Shown here one piece after another: positions 46,690 through 54,144 of a DNA stretch of 64,000 nt (the stretch's first letter is position 1; each line of letters opens with the position of its first letter). The notes below the pieces were generated by a model that searched no databases, had not been told where the DNA came from, and saw only the letters and a list, made by a program, of their open reading frames with translations. The DNA is from Paenibacillus kribbensis (GTDB taxonomy: Bacteria > Bacillota > Bacilli > Paenibacillales > Paenibacillaceae). Location of the stretch: NCBI RefSeq assembly GCF_002240415.1, contig NZ_CP020028.1, forward strand, positions 1,699,501 through 1,763,500, in the 5' to 3' direction. The position numbers were made by a program, and so were the translations under genes.

Positions 46690-47175
46690 ATGAAAGAAAT
46701 AATAAATAAAATATCGGTTGAGAATCAGAATAGTAAGTATTTAAAAGATGCTCATCCAACTATACTAATAGACGATAAGCCCTTGGATCAATTTTTTGGT
46801 GAATATTATCCGAATGATTTCATACCAGGGCTAATTCCAATGATCGTTGATTGGATGAATTTAGATGAAGAGTCGAAATTGGTAGAGTACGTATATGACT
46901 CGACGGATAAAACAAAGATATTACCTATATTAATGTGTCCGGATGATTGTGATTTTTCATGTACAATCATCGTTGCAGAAGTAGAAACGACAAACAATCA
47001 AATAAAGTGGAATCGAATCGGAATAGATAGGAATAATCCTAAAGAAGTGATAGATAAGAAAAAGTTTTTAGAAATAGGAATTGAATGGATAGATAACGTT
47101 CCAATAATGATTTTCAATAAAGAAGAGTACATGTCACTGGAGAAGATATACAAGTATAGAAGCCAAAGTGAATGA
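46690..47175 (+). CDS. hypothetical protein, cassette 14
   Basis: About 161 residues, soluble, acidic. Strand pattern LPILMCPDDCDFSCTIIVAEV followed by IKWNRIGIDR and a C-terminal helix. The two Cys of CPDDCDFSC could bind metal, but this is not certain. No family recognised. ATG 46690 has AGGGAG very close upstream; TTG 46666 is in frame and equally possible. Confidence 0.55.
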   Translation: MKEIINKISVENQNSKYLKDAHPTILIDDKPLDQFFGEYYPNDFIPGLIPMIVDWMNLDEESKLVEYVYDSTDKTKILPILMCPDDCDFSCTIIVAEVETTNNQIKWNRIGIDRNNPKEVIDKKKFLEIGIEWIDNVPIMIFNKEEYMSLEKIYKYRSQSE

Positions 47176-47197
47176 CTATTCGAAGAAGTCAGGTACA

Positions 47198-47325
47198 GCG
47201 TATAACATCATATTCAAGCAGCGGCTCCTAACGGAGCCTTGGTCTGCGGGATGGATTTGGAAGATGATTTTCAGCAGACATATCCGACATTGTCGGATGT
47301 CTTAAATACAGGAACGTTATACGAC
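47198..47325 (+). repeat. cassette site 14 (long form)
   Basis: Left arm GCGTATAAC exactly complements cassette 14 start GTTATACGC. Right core GTTATACGAC; the right inner arm is changed to CTTAAATA. Confidence 0.92.
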
Positions 47326-47364
47326 AGAATCAAGAACAATAGAAAAAGAGGGTCATATGACCCT

Positions 47365-47652
47365 CTAAATACTAGAATTTTGCAATTCACTTAATAGTTG
47401 TAGAGCATCTTTGAAACCTTGTATGTAGATACTTCTTTCTAGGATGGATTGGAGAGAAATTTGGGCGTCTTCGTAAAGAAAAACCGTATGTTGAAGTTGA
47501 TCGGGCAAAGCATCACGAAGCGTTTTAAAATATTGATCTGTCTCCGAAGAAAGCTGAGTGTACTCCTTATGACACTCCAGAAGCTCAGTATAGAGTAATT
47601 CTAAACGTATTCTTATAAGCGGCTCTGTTAATGATTCTAATGTATTAATCAT
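47365..47652 (-). CDS. small protein of duplicated divergent cassette (copy 2)
   Basis: 95 residues, about 85 percent identical to the product at 33486-33773, including the ends DALPDQLQHTVFLYEDAQIS and IYIQGFKDALQLL. It is transcribed divergently from the HTH gene that follows. The cassette around it is a second copy of cassette 1, separated by thirteen unrelated cassettes. Function unknown. Confidence 0.65.
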   Translation of the reverse strand: MINTLESLTEPLIRIRLELLYTELLECHKEYTQLSSETDQYFKTLRDALPDQLQHTVFLYEDAQISLQSILERSIYIQGFKDALQLLSELQNSSI

Positions 47653-47671
47653 ATGTTATTCCTCCTCTAAT

Positions 47672-47741
47672 TAACTCTATAGAGTTATTATATAACCTTA
47701 TAAAGTTAATTGCAAGGTGAATATTTGACTTTATAGAGTTA
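47672..47741. promoter_or_regulatory. triple operator-like repeats (copy 2)
   Basis: TAACTCTATAGAGTTA at 47672-47687, TAACCTTATAAAGTTA at 47693-47708 and TGACTTTATAGAGTTA at 47726-47741, with the same spacing as in copy 1. Confidence 0.65.
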
Positions 47742-47805
47742 AAACTTCGCTTTTCGTTTATGATTGCTGCTATGGGAGATAAGATAGAATTATGGAGGGG
47801 AAAAA

Positions 47806-48030
47806 ATGAACGTAATCAAGTGCAATATACGAGAACTCATGGCAGAACATCGAATAGATGATATAACAGAATTGATGGCGAAATCGGGCTTAAGTCGGAA
47901 TTCAATCAACAAGTTGTATAGGGAAACGAATATAGAAACAACAAAGCTGGAAACTTTATTCAAGCTATGCGATACATTTAACTGCAAATTATCAGATTTA
48001 ATTGAGTATGTACCCGAAGAAAACCAGTAG
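47806..48030 (+). CDS. small XRE-type HTH regulator (copy 2)
   Basis: 74 residues, nearly identical to the product at 33927-34151 (differences are mostly at the ends, for example MNVIK for MTVIK). Helix-turn-helix LMAKSGLSRNSINKLY. GGAGGGG precedes ATG 47806. It should recognise the same repeats as copy 1, so the two cassettes may cross-regulate. Confidence 0.85.
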   Translation: MNVIKCNIRELMAEHRIDDITELMAKSGLSRNSINKLYRETNIETTKLETLFKLCDTFNCKLSDLIEYVPEENQ

Positions 48031-48045
48031 TGAAGAAGCGATTCC

Positions 48046-48167
48046 GTCATATAACATAATATTCAAGCAGCGGCTCCTTTGGTGCCTTGGTCTGCGGGAA
48101 GGATTTCGAAGAGGCATTTCAGCAGACACCCCCTTCGGGGTTCGTGAATACAGAAAAGTTATAGGAA
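48046..48167 (+). repeat. cassette site 15 (long form)
   Basis: GATTCCGTCATATAAC pairs with cassette 15 start GTTATACGACAGAATC at 14 of 16 positions. Right core GTTATAGGAA after AAAA. Confidence 0.93.
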
Positions 48168-48227
48168 ATCAGCGCAAGAAATTAATTGATGAATTAAACT
48201 AACGTGTAGTTATGCTTAGTGGAAATG

Positions 48228-48275
48228 AGCAAAAGCAGCCCATCCTCTGACGAGGAACGAGCTGCTTATTACTTT
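48228..48275 (-). terminator. possible terminator for the inverted gene of cassette 16
   Basis: AGCAGC/GCTGCT stem with an inner CCTC-GAGG pair, about 95 bases after the stop of the minus-strand gene. There is no clear T run on that strand. Confidence 0.35.
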
Positions 48276-48369
48276 TCTATCTCTTTTTCCATTTTGGAGA
48301 ACATATTCTCTCAAAATTGAGGTTTTTTACAGGTCTATCATTCAAGTGCTGAAAATTGCAAATATGGTA

Positions 48370-48795
48370 TTAGGTTCTCGTTTTAACGGCTAACCCACTA
48401 AACGATACAGGCCCAACAACATCGGCTCTTGTTTTTGCAGTAAGGTTTTCTGCTGTGACTGTGTAAACATGGGCACCGGCTTTTACATTTCTATCTTCCG
48501 CCTGGAACGTAACTGCATAATTTTGTTCAGAACCAGCAGATTCGATACCTTGTTGGGTGTTGAAAATCTCTCTTCCATCGCGGAAGATTCTAAAGAGTAT
48601 TTGCGCAATGCCAGTGACACCTCGAACACCCACAGTTGCTACTAAATCTACCCGATTAGGTTGAGAATTGACTGGAATCCGTAAAGTGATTGTTGCCAGG
48701 AGAGATCTTGCTGGTGAACGTCGGATAGTAAATGAGTTTGCTAAGTTGAATCTACGGCGCGGTTGTACGGCAGCTTTATCAAGAATACGTACCAC
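48370..48795 (-). CDS. spore-surface-like beta protein (ExsC-like), cassette 16, inverted
   Basis: About 141 residues, GTG start after AGAGGAG. The pattern ILFRIFRDGREIFNTQQG followed by AGAHVYTVTAENL and VVGPVSFSGLAV resembles exosporium protein C and related trimeric beta-sandwich proteins of Bacillus spores. No signal peptide or collagen repeat. It lies on the minus strand inside a plus-strand array, with its own upstream region; it is the only gene of cassette 16. The family is an estimate from pattern only. Confidence 0.5.
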   Translation of the reverse strand: MVRILDKAAVQPRRRFNLANSFTIRRSPARSLLATITLRIPVNSQPNRVDLVATVGVRGVTGIAQILFRIFRDGREIFNTQQGIESAGSEQNYAVTFQAEDRNVKAGAHVYTVTAENLTAKTRADVVGPVSFSGLAVKTRT

Positions 48796-49100
48796 AAAAT
48801 ATCAACTCCTCTTGTTTGATATCTCCATGATATGTTGGACACAAAGATAATGATTGGACAATTATGTAAGATGTTTTGATTTGAATCAAATACATTATGA
48901 ACAATGGCAAAGAGCAAATTACAGGTGGTGGTGAATAATTGTAAGGGGTCGTACAAGAAATCCTAACCTACGACGTATTTCATAACTGTAATGTTACTAA
49001 ATAATTATTATCCACCAGGAGCGCCTCAGCAGACATAGAATGATGTTAACGGGAAACGATAGTTAAAAAATGATTTTGTATTTCGAATAAGGTGCTGACA
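48796..49100. other. noncoding part of cassette 16
   Basis: AT-rich stretch upstream of the inverted gene; it should contain its promoter. No frame with start and ribosome binding site and no repeat was found until site 16 begins. Confidence 0.4.
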
Positions 49101-49251
49101 TCCTATAACATAATATTCGCGCTGTGGCCGTTGGCCCCTTGATCTGCCAGAAGTTTTTTCGAAGAAGAAGAGCCAGGCAGATACATCCATTCCCCTAAGA
49201 TAGGAACTATCAAAGGGGAATGGACGTCGCGAATACGACAACGTTAGACGA
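49101..49251 (+). repeat. cassette site 16 (with extra hairpin)
   Basis: Left arm TCCTATAAC exactly complements cassette 16 start GTTATAGGA, with TCAGC pairing further out. Inner arms TATTCGCG/CGCGAATA co-vary. Contains CTAAGATAGGAACTAT. Right core GTTAGACGA. Confidence 0.92.
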
Positions 49252-49304
49252 AACCTGTGCAAGGAAAAAAATAAAAAAATAAAAAGACAATGGAGGTATG
49301 TTTG

Positions 49305-49754
49305 GTGCAGACATTAGAAAAAGCTAGAAAAAATGATGCACAAAAACTTGCTGAAATACAAAAGGCCAGTTTTGAGGATGAATCAAAGCATTTTAATAAT
49401 AACGAAGCCGTTGGGCCAATAGGATATGATTCCATAAGTTAGCAAGAAGAGATGATGCAAAATTGCGAATATTTCAAGGTACTCTTTAATGGAGAAATAA
49501 TAGGGGGAGCTATGATATTTGTAGAATGCAATCAAGTGCATAATCTAGGAAGAATCTTTATTGATCCAAATTTTAAAAATCAAGGAATCGGAACGAAGGT
49601 GATGGAGAAAATTGAAAATAAATTTCCAGACAGCACTGAATGGTGGCTGGATACTCCTAACTGGAGTGTCAAGAATCATCACTTCTATTCAAAGTGTGGG
49701 TTTACTAAAGTTAGAGAAGAAGGTGACTTATACATTTTTGAAAAGACTTTATAA
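49305..49754 (+). pseudogene. GNAT acetyltransferase, cassette 17, with amber stop
   Basis: GTG 49305 follows GGAGG at 8 bases. The frame reads VQTLEKARKNDAQKLAEIQ and on to GPIGYDSIS, then TAG at 49440-49442, then in the same frame QEEMMQNCEYFKVLFNGEIIGG and the acetyl-CoA loop IDPNFKNQGIGTKVME, closing with FYSKCGFTKV. A single TGG to TAG change explains it. ATG 49452 lies after the stop, so a shorter protein missing the first strands could still be made. Confidence 0.75.
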
Positions 49755-49792
49755 ACTTATTTTTTGTGCCTTAATCAGGGAGGACACAATTA

Positions 49793-49912
49793 TCGTATAA
49801 CACAATATTCAAGCAGTGGCTCCTTACGGAGTCTTGGTCTGCTGGAAGGATCACGGGGAGGCATTCGGCAGACAACCCCTCCGGGGTTCATGAATACAGA
49901 AACGTTATATGA
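49793..49912 (+). repeat. cassette site 17 (long form)
   Basis: Left arm TCGTATAAC, one mismatch to cassette 17 start GTTAGACGA. Hairpins GTCTGC/GCAGAC and AACCCC/GGGGTT. Right core GTTATATGA. Confidence 0.88.
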
Positions 49913-50033
49913 AATCGGCGGATAATAAAAAGGGGGTTCAAATACAAAAGATATATTGCGAACGCACGACTATAAGTATGATAAAATCAAAATAGAAAGA
50001 AGGAATAGGACGAAATTGTAGGAGGTAGAACGA

Positions 50034-50291
50034 ATGAAATGGCAAGAAGTAAGAGAATTATTCCCTGACCAATTTGTTCTGGTTTCCATACTTAATTATC
50101 ATGAGGAAGGCAACAAAAAAATAGTAGATGAAGTTGCACCGATTCGCACAATATCAGAAGAAGATGCTAATAAAGAGTTTTTTCAAGCAAAGCCTGGGAA
50201 TTTAGTGTACCATACTTCAAATCAAGATTTTGTGATTCATCTTCGCAGGGATCCATTAATGAGAGTGAGACGTAATAGTGATGAGAATTAA
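50034..50291 (+). CDS. small protein coupled to protease, cassette 18
   Basis: 85 residues, soluble (WQEVRELFPDQFVLVSIL, then EEDANKEFFQAKPGNLVYHT). No confirmed family; such small proteins precede retropepsin-like genes in other bacteria, where they are often annotated as hypothetical. TAGGAGG precedes ATG 50034. It overlaps the next gene by 11 bases, so the two are coupled. Confidence 0.6.
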   Translation: MKWQEVRELFPDQFVLVSILNYHEEGNKKIVDEVAPIRTISEEDANKEFFQAKPGNLVYHTSNQDFVIHLRRDPLMRVRRNSDEN

Positions 50292-50652
50292 CTATGACGG
50301 ACAATTAATTATGACGTCACTTACTGTAACATTCAGAGGAAGAGATTTGAGAATAGATGATGTAATTATAGATACAGGATCTTCCCATACTATAATTAGT
50401 CCTGATATCTTAGAGAATATCGGTGTGACTTACGAAACAGGGGATTCAATATATGAAGCATATGGGATCGGCGGAAGCATTCCATTCTACACAAAGATTA
50501 TGGACAGGATTGAAATAGGTACAAGCAGCATTGAAAATATAGAAATAGATGTAGGCATACTGCCTAAAGATCATAAAGGGCTACTTGGACTGGATATTCT
50601 GAAACAACAAAATTTTATTATTGACTTGAAAACATTAGAATTACGTATATGA
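50281..50652 (+). CDS. retropepsin-like aspartic protease, cassette 18
   Basis: About 123 residues, one retroviral-type aspartic protease domain: catalytic VIIDTGSSHTIIS, flap region near AYGIGGSIPFYTK, and the closing LLGLDILKQQNFIIDL. Single-domain enzymes act as dimers. ATG 50281 overlaps the upstream gene. The pair with the small upstream protein suggests a substrate, inhibitor or toxin-antitoxin-like arrangement; this is inference. Confidence 0.8.
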   Translation: MRINYDGQLIMTSLTVTFRGRDLRIDDVIIDTGSSHTIISPDILENIGVTYETGDSIYEAYGIGGSIPFYTKIMDRIEIGTSSIENIEIDVGILPKDHKGLLGLDILKQQNFIIDLKTLELRI

Positions 50653-50698
50653 CTTTTGAGAAAGAATAAAGTTAGTAAAATCGAAGATGTCGTCGAAA

Positions 50699-50847
50699 TC
50701 ATATAGCAATGCAACTATGCTGTGGGGTATTGGCCCCTTGGTTATCAGGTGTCACGCACAGAAGCATATTCAGACAACACAGGACCCGACCTAAGATAAG
50801 AGCTATCTAAGGTCGGGTTCTGTCATAGATATAGAAACGTTATCTAT
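50699..50847 (+). repeat. cassette site 18 (with extra hairpin)
   Basis: Left arm TCATATAGC, one mismatch to cassette 18 start GTTATATGA. Inner arms CTATG/CATAG differ from the usual sequence but still pair. Contains CTAAGATAAGAGCTATCTAA. Right core GTTATCTA. Confidence 0.85.
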
Positions 50848-50893
50848 AATCAAGGTAATGAATGTAACCTAGCAATTCAGGGGAGGAGTTTCT

Positions 50894-51331
50894 TTGAATC
50901 GAAATCAAGCATTTAGAATAATTGGTAAATACTTTGAATCATGGATTAAGAAAGACATTGAAATGTTTGGTAAGGTTGTACATGATGCAGCTATTATAAA
51001 GGAATGTACCGGTGCAGTCATGGAAGGAAAAAATGAATTAGTAAACTGGTTCACTCAATGGAATAACAGTGATAATAAGGTTGATTGCTGGGAAATCAAA
51101 GAAATAGGATTTGATGAAGCAAGTGAAGCAGCGTTTGTTGAATGGAGATTCAAGTGTTTATACGATGCTCAAGAATATGAATGGGATGGGGCTAGTATAG
51201 TATATTTCAAAGATTCTTTAATAATTGAACTGAATGAGTATAAAATGAAGCAAAATAAGTTTTTTCCTTACAGAAGCGTAAAAAACAAAGAAAGCGCAAG
51301 GGAATACAGGGACGGACTTGACAGCAGATAA
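50894..51331 (+). CDS. NTF2/SnoaL-like protein, cassette 19
   Basis: 145 residues, cone-like NTF2 fold pattern: NQAFRIIGKYFESWIKKDIEMF, HDAAIIKECTGAVMEGKNEL, VNWFTQWN, and AAFVEWRFKCLYDAQEYEWDG. Small-molecule enzymes or scaffolds use this fold; no clear active site is seen. TTG 50894 follows GGGGAGGAG. The stop codon overlaps the left arm of site 19. Confidence 0.7.
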   Translation: MNRNQAFRIIGKYFESWIKKDIEMFGKVVHDAAIIKECTGAVMEGKNELVNWFTQWNNSDNKVDCWEIKEIGFDEASEAAFVEWRFKCLYDAQEYEWDGASIVYFKDSLIIELNEYKMKQNKFFPYRSVKNKESAREYRDGLDSR

Positions 51332-51493
51332 CAAAGTAAGTATTCTCACTGCTGGCCTGACTGTCCTTGGTCTGCCCGAGGCATTTCGAGAAGCGAAATC
51401 AGGCAAACAACCCTGTAAGGCTAAGTGGCGGAGCCATCCGCCGTTCGTGTGGCTTAACCCTCTCAGGTTCGTGAATACAGAAAGGTTATTTTC
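51325..51493 (+). repeat. cassette site 19 (longest form)
   Basis: Left arm CAGATAAC, one mismatch to cassette 19 start GTTATCTA, with TCAAG pairing further out. Inner hairpin region is enlarged (TTCGTGAATA on the right). Right core GTTATTTTC. Confidence 0.85.
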
Positions 51494-51533
51494 AATTGCC
51501 AAAGCCTAAAAGGTATAATAGGGGGAACGTATC

Positions 51534-52058
51534 TTGACCACAACTTTCACTAAGATAACTGGAGTTGGTTTTATTATTTTATCAGTTTTAAGACTAACCC
51601 CTTTTATGAATGCTACTGGAAAATGGTTGTTATATATCTCAATCGCAGCATTCTTTCTTATACTATATGACTTACTGGAATTTATTGTTGAAGGCATATG
51701 GATAAAGAAAGGAGTAAAGCTAAGTAAATTTCTATTCAGCCTACGTTCTATATTTCTTGGGTGTGCTGTGATGGCTATAATCGTTTTGCCCAATTTAAAG
51801 ATCAATATATCTGTCAAAGAAGTTAATACATTTAGCGATGCATTTACATTAATTAGCTTAGGCATAGCGATAACACTAATTGGGTTTAAGACCGAAAGAG
51901 TACAAACCATTTTATATAATAGGAGAAAGACAATAAATAATGAAGTCAGAGAATTTCTCAATTCAATTGAAGGGCGAAGCATGATTAATGAACACATAGA
52001 AAAACTAAGAATAGAAAATACACACCAGATTAATAAATTAGATGCTGATTCTAAGTAG
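51534..52058 (+). CDS. membrane protein, cassette 20
   Basis: 174 residues with about four hydrophobic segments (GVGFIILSVLRLTPF, WLLYISIAAFFLILYDLLEF, IFLGCAVMAIIVLPN, AFTLISLGIAITLIGF), then a charged cytoplasmic tail. TTG 51534 after GGGGGAA is the likely start. No family recognised. Confidence 0.6.
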   Translation: MTTTFTKITGVGFIILSVLRLTPFMNATGKWLLYISIAAFFLILYDLLEFIVEGIWIKKGVKLSKFLFSLRSIFLGCAVMAIIVLPNLKINISVKEVNTFSDAFTLISLGIAITLIGFKTERVQTILYNRRKTINNEVREFLNSIEGRSMINEHIEKLRIENTHQINKLDADSK

Positions 52059-52066
52059 TAGCAACA

Positions 52067-52185
52067 GCAGATAACGTAATATTCAAGCTGCGGCTCCTAA
52101 CGGAGCCTTGGTCTGCGAGATGCATTTCAGTGAGGTATTTCAGGAGACAACCCTACAGGTTCGTGAATACAGAAACGTTAATTGA
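52067..52185 (+). repeat. cassette site 20 (long form)
   Basis: Left arm GCAGATAAC, imperfect to cassette 20 start GTTATTTTC, but TTGC pairs further out. Hairpin GGCTCC/GGAGCC intact; the GTCTGC partner is changed to GGAGAC. Right core GTTAATTGA. Confidence 0.85.
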
Positions 52186-52222
52186 AATCCTGCAAGATAA
52201 ACAAAAGTAAGGGGAATCAACA

Positions 52223-52819
52223 ATGTCTTACACTAGACCAGTAATAATTGAACCATATTATGATAAGCCCGAATGGATCACGAACGAGGTTACTCGAGAA
52301 GAAATTATCTTCCTATCTGCTGAATCAAGTGAGCAAGATGTTGAATTATTTTTAATTCTTCTATTTGGTTACAATCATATCAATATAGAACAATCATTTT
52401 GTTTGTCTTTCAATGAATTACTGAAGCAAGAAGAAGTCGTTATTTCAGGAGGAATCGCTTTCTTTGAAGATGAGAGTAAATATATATTACCAAGCTGTTG
52501 CTGTGGGTTAGAAGATTTCTCTAATGTTATTGATTCTATTTTAAATAAACAAAGTCCATGGATGGGACATGATCCTACCCCGGTTATTACATATATCGGT
52601 GATCAAGTATGTGTTTGGCAAGATGATCAAGAAACAATCGATAGTAATGTTAATTTCCACATACAATATTCACATAAAGAACTAATAGACAGTCTAAATA
52701 AAACACGAAAAGAAATACAGGGGTTTATTGAGGGCCCATTATATGAATGGATTAACAAGAGAGACAAAGAGATTGCTGGCACTATGAGAGATCGGATGAA
52801 ACAATGGATTATGAAATAA
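52223..52819 (+). CDS. hypothetical protein, cassette 21
   Basis: 198 residues, acidic, soluble. Central FNELLKQEEVVISGGIAFFE and LPSCCCGLEDFSNVIDSI suggest an alpha/beta fold; the C-terminal helix has KTRKEIQGFIEGPLYEW. No recognised family. AAGGGGA precedes ATG 52223. Last gene of the array. Confidence 0.6.
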   Translation: MSYTRPVIIEPYYDKPEWITNEVTREEIIFLSAESSEQDVELFLILLFGYNHINIEQSFCLSFNELLKQEEVVISGGIAFFEDESKYILPSCCCGLEDFSNVIDSILNKQSPWMGHDPTPVITYIGDQVCVWQDDQETIDSNVNFHIQYSHKELIDSLNKTRKEIQGFIEGPLYEWINKRDKEIAGTMRDRMKQWIMK

Positions 52820-52855
52820 GAAAGTTATGGAAGTATTTCGAAGAAGACGGGAACT

Positions 52856-52899
52856 TCAGTTAACATTGTATTTACACTGCGGGCTTTGCCCTTGGTAAG
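52856..52899 (+). repeat. cassette site 21, left half only
   Basis: TCAGTTAAC (one mismatch to cassette 21 start), TATTTACACTGCGGGC and CCTTGGT, after which the similarity ends. The right half is missing, so the array is cut here. Confidence 0.75.
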
Positions 52900-53120
52900 A
52901 GAAATGTTGGGCGGCAAAGTATATATCTCCACACCACACACGGCTTCCGGAATCGTAACAGGTGACCTCCTGTAGCGGTTTTAAAGACCCTTGCTGGATA
53001 TTATACAGCGATGACGCCCATGGACCAATTGTCAGAACGTAGAAAAAAGTCAGCTTTGGAGTTCTGAAGAAGGTTGCTTTACTCAGCTCAAGTTGATTTT
53101 TTGTTGACTTTTGAACAAAG
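52900..53120. other. region between array and sulfurtransferase
   Basis: No gene with start and ribosome binding site. Short fragments look like decayed coding sequence (for example LGGKVYISTPHTASG at about 52912), but no family is recognised. Confidence 0.4.
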
Positions 53121-53121
53121 C

Positions 53122-53164
53122 AAATACACTGCCGTAAGCCGCAATCGCTTAAGGCAGTGTATTT
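53122..53164. terminator. bidirectional-type hairpin
   Basis: AAATACACTGCC paired with GGCAGTGTATTT, with an inner TAAGC/GCTTA pair. It lies after the stop of the minus-strand sulfurtransferase gene. Confidence 0.7.
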
Positions 53165-53195
53165 CCTTAGAACCTGTATATTCGTTGAAAACTTT

Positions 53196-54044
53196 TTATT
53201 CTTCCTCGGTCGCTACCGGATTTTCCTCATAACTGATCCAATCGCTCCAGCTTCCCGGATATAAACGCACCTTACTAAAGCCAGCTTCATTCAGGGCCAG
53301 TACATTGGGGCAGGCGGATACGCCGGAACCGCAATACACGATGATTTCTGCATTTGGGTCAAGGTTGGCAAAGTGCTCTTGCAATTGTTCTCCATTTTTA
53401 AAGCTGCCTTTTGCGTCTAATACTTCTTTCCAAAAGAAATTCACCGCACCGGGGATATGTCCTGCTGCTGTATCTATAGGTTCTTCCAGCCCGAGGTAGC
53501 GTGGCCGCTCTCTTGAGTCGATCAATATATAAGTGCCAGTGGGAACGGAGCCTGCAGACACACGCTGCACCTCTTTCATATTTGTGAGCATTTGCGCCTG
53601 TACATTCGGGGTGAATGTACTTGGTATGCGAATCGGCCGGTCTGCCGTAACGGGGAACTTCGCTGCCTTCCAAGCGCTGTAGCCTTCTTCCAGCACATAT
53701 ACCTGTTCATGCCCGAGATAGCGCAGCAGCCACCAGAAGCGGGAGGCCATCATACCGCCTTGGTCATCGTAAGCGATGATGCGTGAAGTTGCGTTGATTC
53801 CGGCACGACTCAGACGTGCGGCAAGTGTATCCGCATCAGGTAATGGATGGCGACCGCCATGCTCGCCAAGAGGGGCTGTGAGGTCTTCTTCCAAATCGAA
53901 GTGAATCGCCCCTGGAATATGGTCTTCATTAAATTGAGCCCGTCCCGCTCCTGCTTGTCCGAGCAGGGAACGGCAGTCGGCAATGATAATGTCTGGCTCA
54001 TACAAGCGGGCCAGTAGCCAGCGTTTGGATACGATGGATTTCAT
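53196..54044 (-). CDS. sulfurtransferase with two rhodanese domains
   Basis: About 282 residues: an inactive first rhodanese domain (IIADCRSLLGQ, YDDQGGMMASRFWWLLRYLGH) and a catalytic second domain with IIVYCGSGVSACPNVLAL. The loop CGSGVSA is close to CGSGVTA of 3-mercaptopyruvate sulfurtransferase; thiosulfate sulfurtransferase is the alternative. ATG 54044 has AGGCGGA upstream; the frame is open to 54104. A relic of a second copy lies at 29554-29650. Confidence 0.85.
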   Translation of the reverse strand: MKSIVSKRWLLARLYEPDIIIADCRSLLGQAGAGRAQFNEDHIPGAIHFDLEEDLTAPLGEHGGRHPLPDADTLAARLSRAGINATSRIIAYDDQGGMMASRFWWLLRYLGHEQVYVLEEGYSAWKAAKFPVTADRPIRIPSTFTPNVQAQMLTNMKEVQRVSAGSVPTGTYILIDSRERPRYLGLEEPIDTAAGHIPGAVNFFWKEVLDAKGSFKNGEQLQEHFANLDPNAEIIVYCGSGVSACPNVLALNEAGFSKVRLYPGSWSDWISYEENPVATEEE

Positions 54045-54144
54045 AGAGGATTCCGCCTTTCTTTTTTCAATAATGATATGAGGACTTTTGCAAAATCCTT
54101 TCATGTACGAGTTGAGTATGGATTATGAAAATGGGGTAAATAAG

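Larger units (their letters stand above)
33423..52899 (+). mobile_element. integron-like gene-cassette array (21 cassettes)
   Basis: Twenty related recombination-type sites of about 95-170 bases, plus half sites at both ends, alternate with 21 short AT-rich coding modules. Site order: outer arm ending AAC, 4-base spacer, inner arm TATTCAY, three small hairpins, inner arm RTGAATA, spacer, core GTTRRRY. The outer arm closing each cassette is complementary to the bases following the core at the start of that cassette, over 8-17 bases, and differs from cassette to cassette. This is how integron cassettes behave. No functional integrase is in the window, so it resembles a cluster of attC sites lacking an integrase. 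Flanks are GC-richer and ordinary. Confidence 0.85.

Noticed and set aside
48002..48202. Open frame of 66 codons across site 15, and similar frames across sites 14, 16 and 19
   Set aside because: They run through the recombination sites, have no ribosome binding site and no family likeness.
34178..52185. Direct repeats at fairly regular distance might be a CRISPR array
   Set aside because: Repeats are 95-170 bases and differ among themselves, and the spaces hold genes of 250-1800 bases; no cas genes.
33423..52899. Repeats as simple terminators between genes
   Set aside because: No T runs follow them, they are far longer than terminators, and their ends carry cassette-specific complementary arms.
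33423..52899. Prophage or conjugative element
   Set aside because: No capsid, portal, terminase, relaxase or type IV secretion genes; gene sizes and spacing fit cassettes instead.
29554..53196. The array inserted inside a sulfurtransferase gene, leaving pieces at both sides
   Set aside because: The gene at 53196 is complete, and the relic at 29554 is over 2 kb from the array edge with intact genes between; a separate duplicated copy explains it better.
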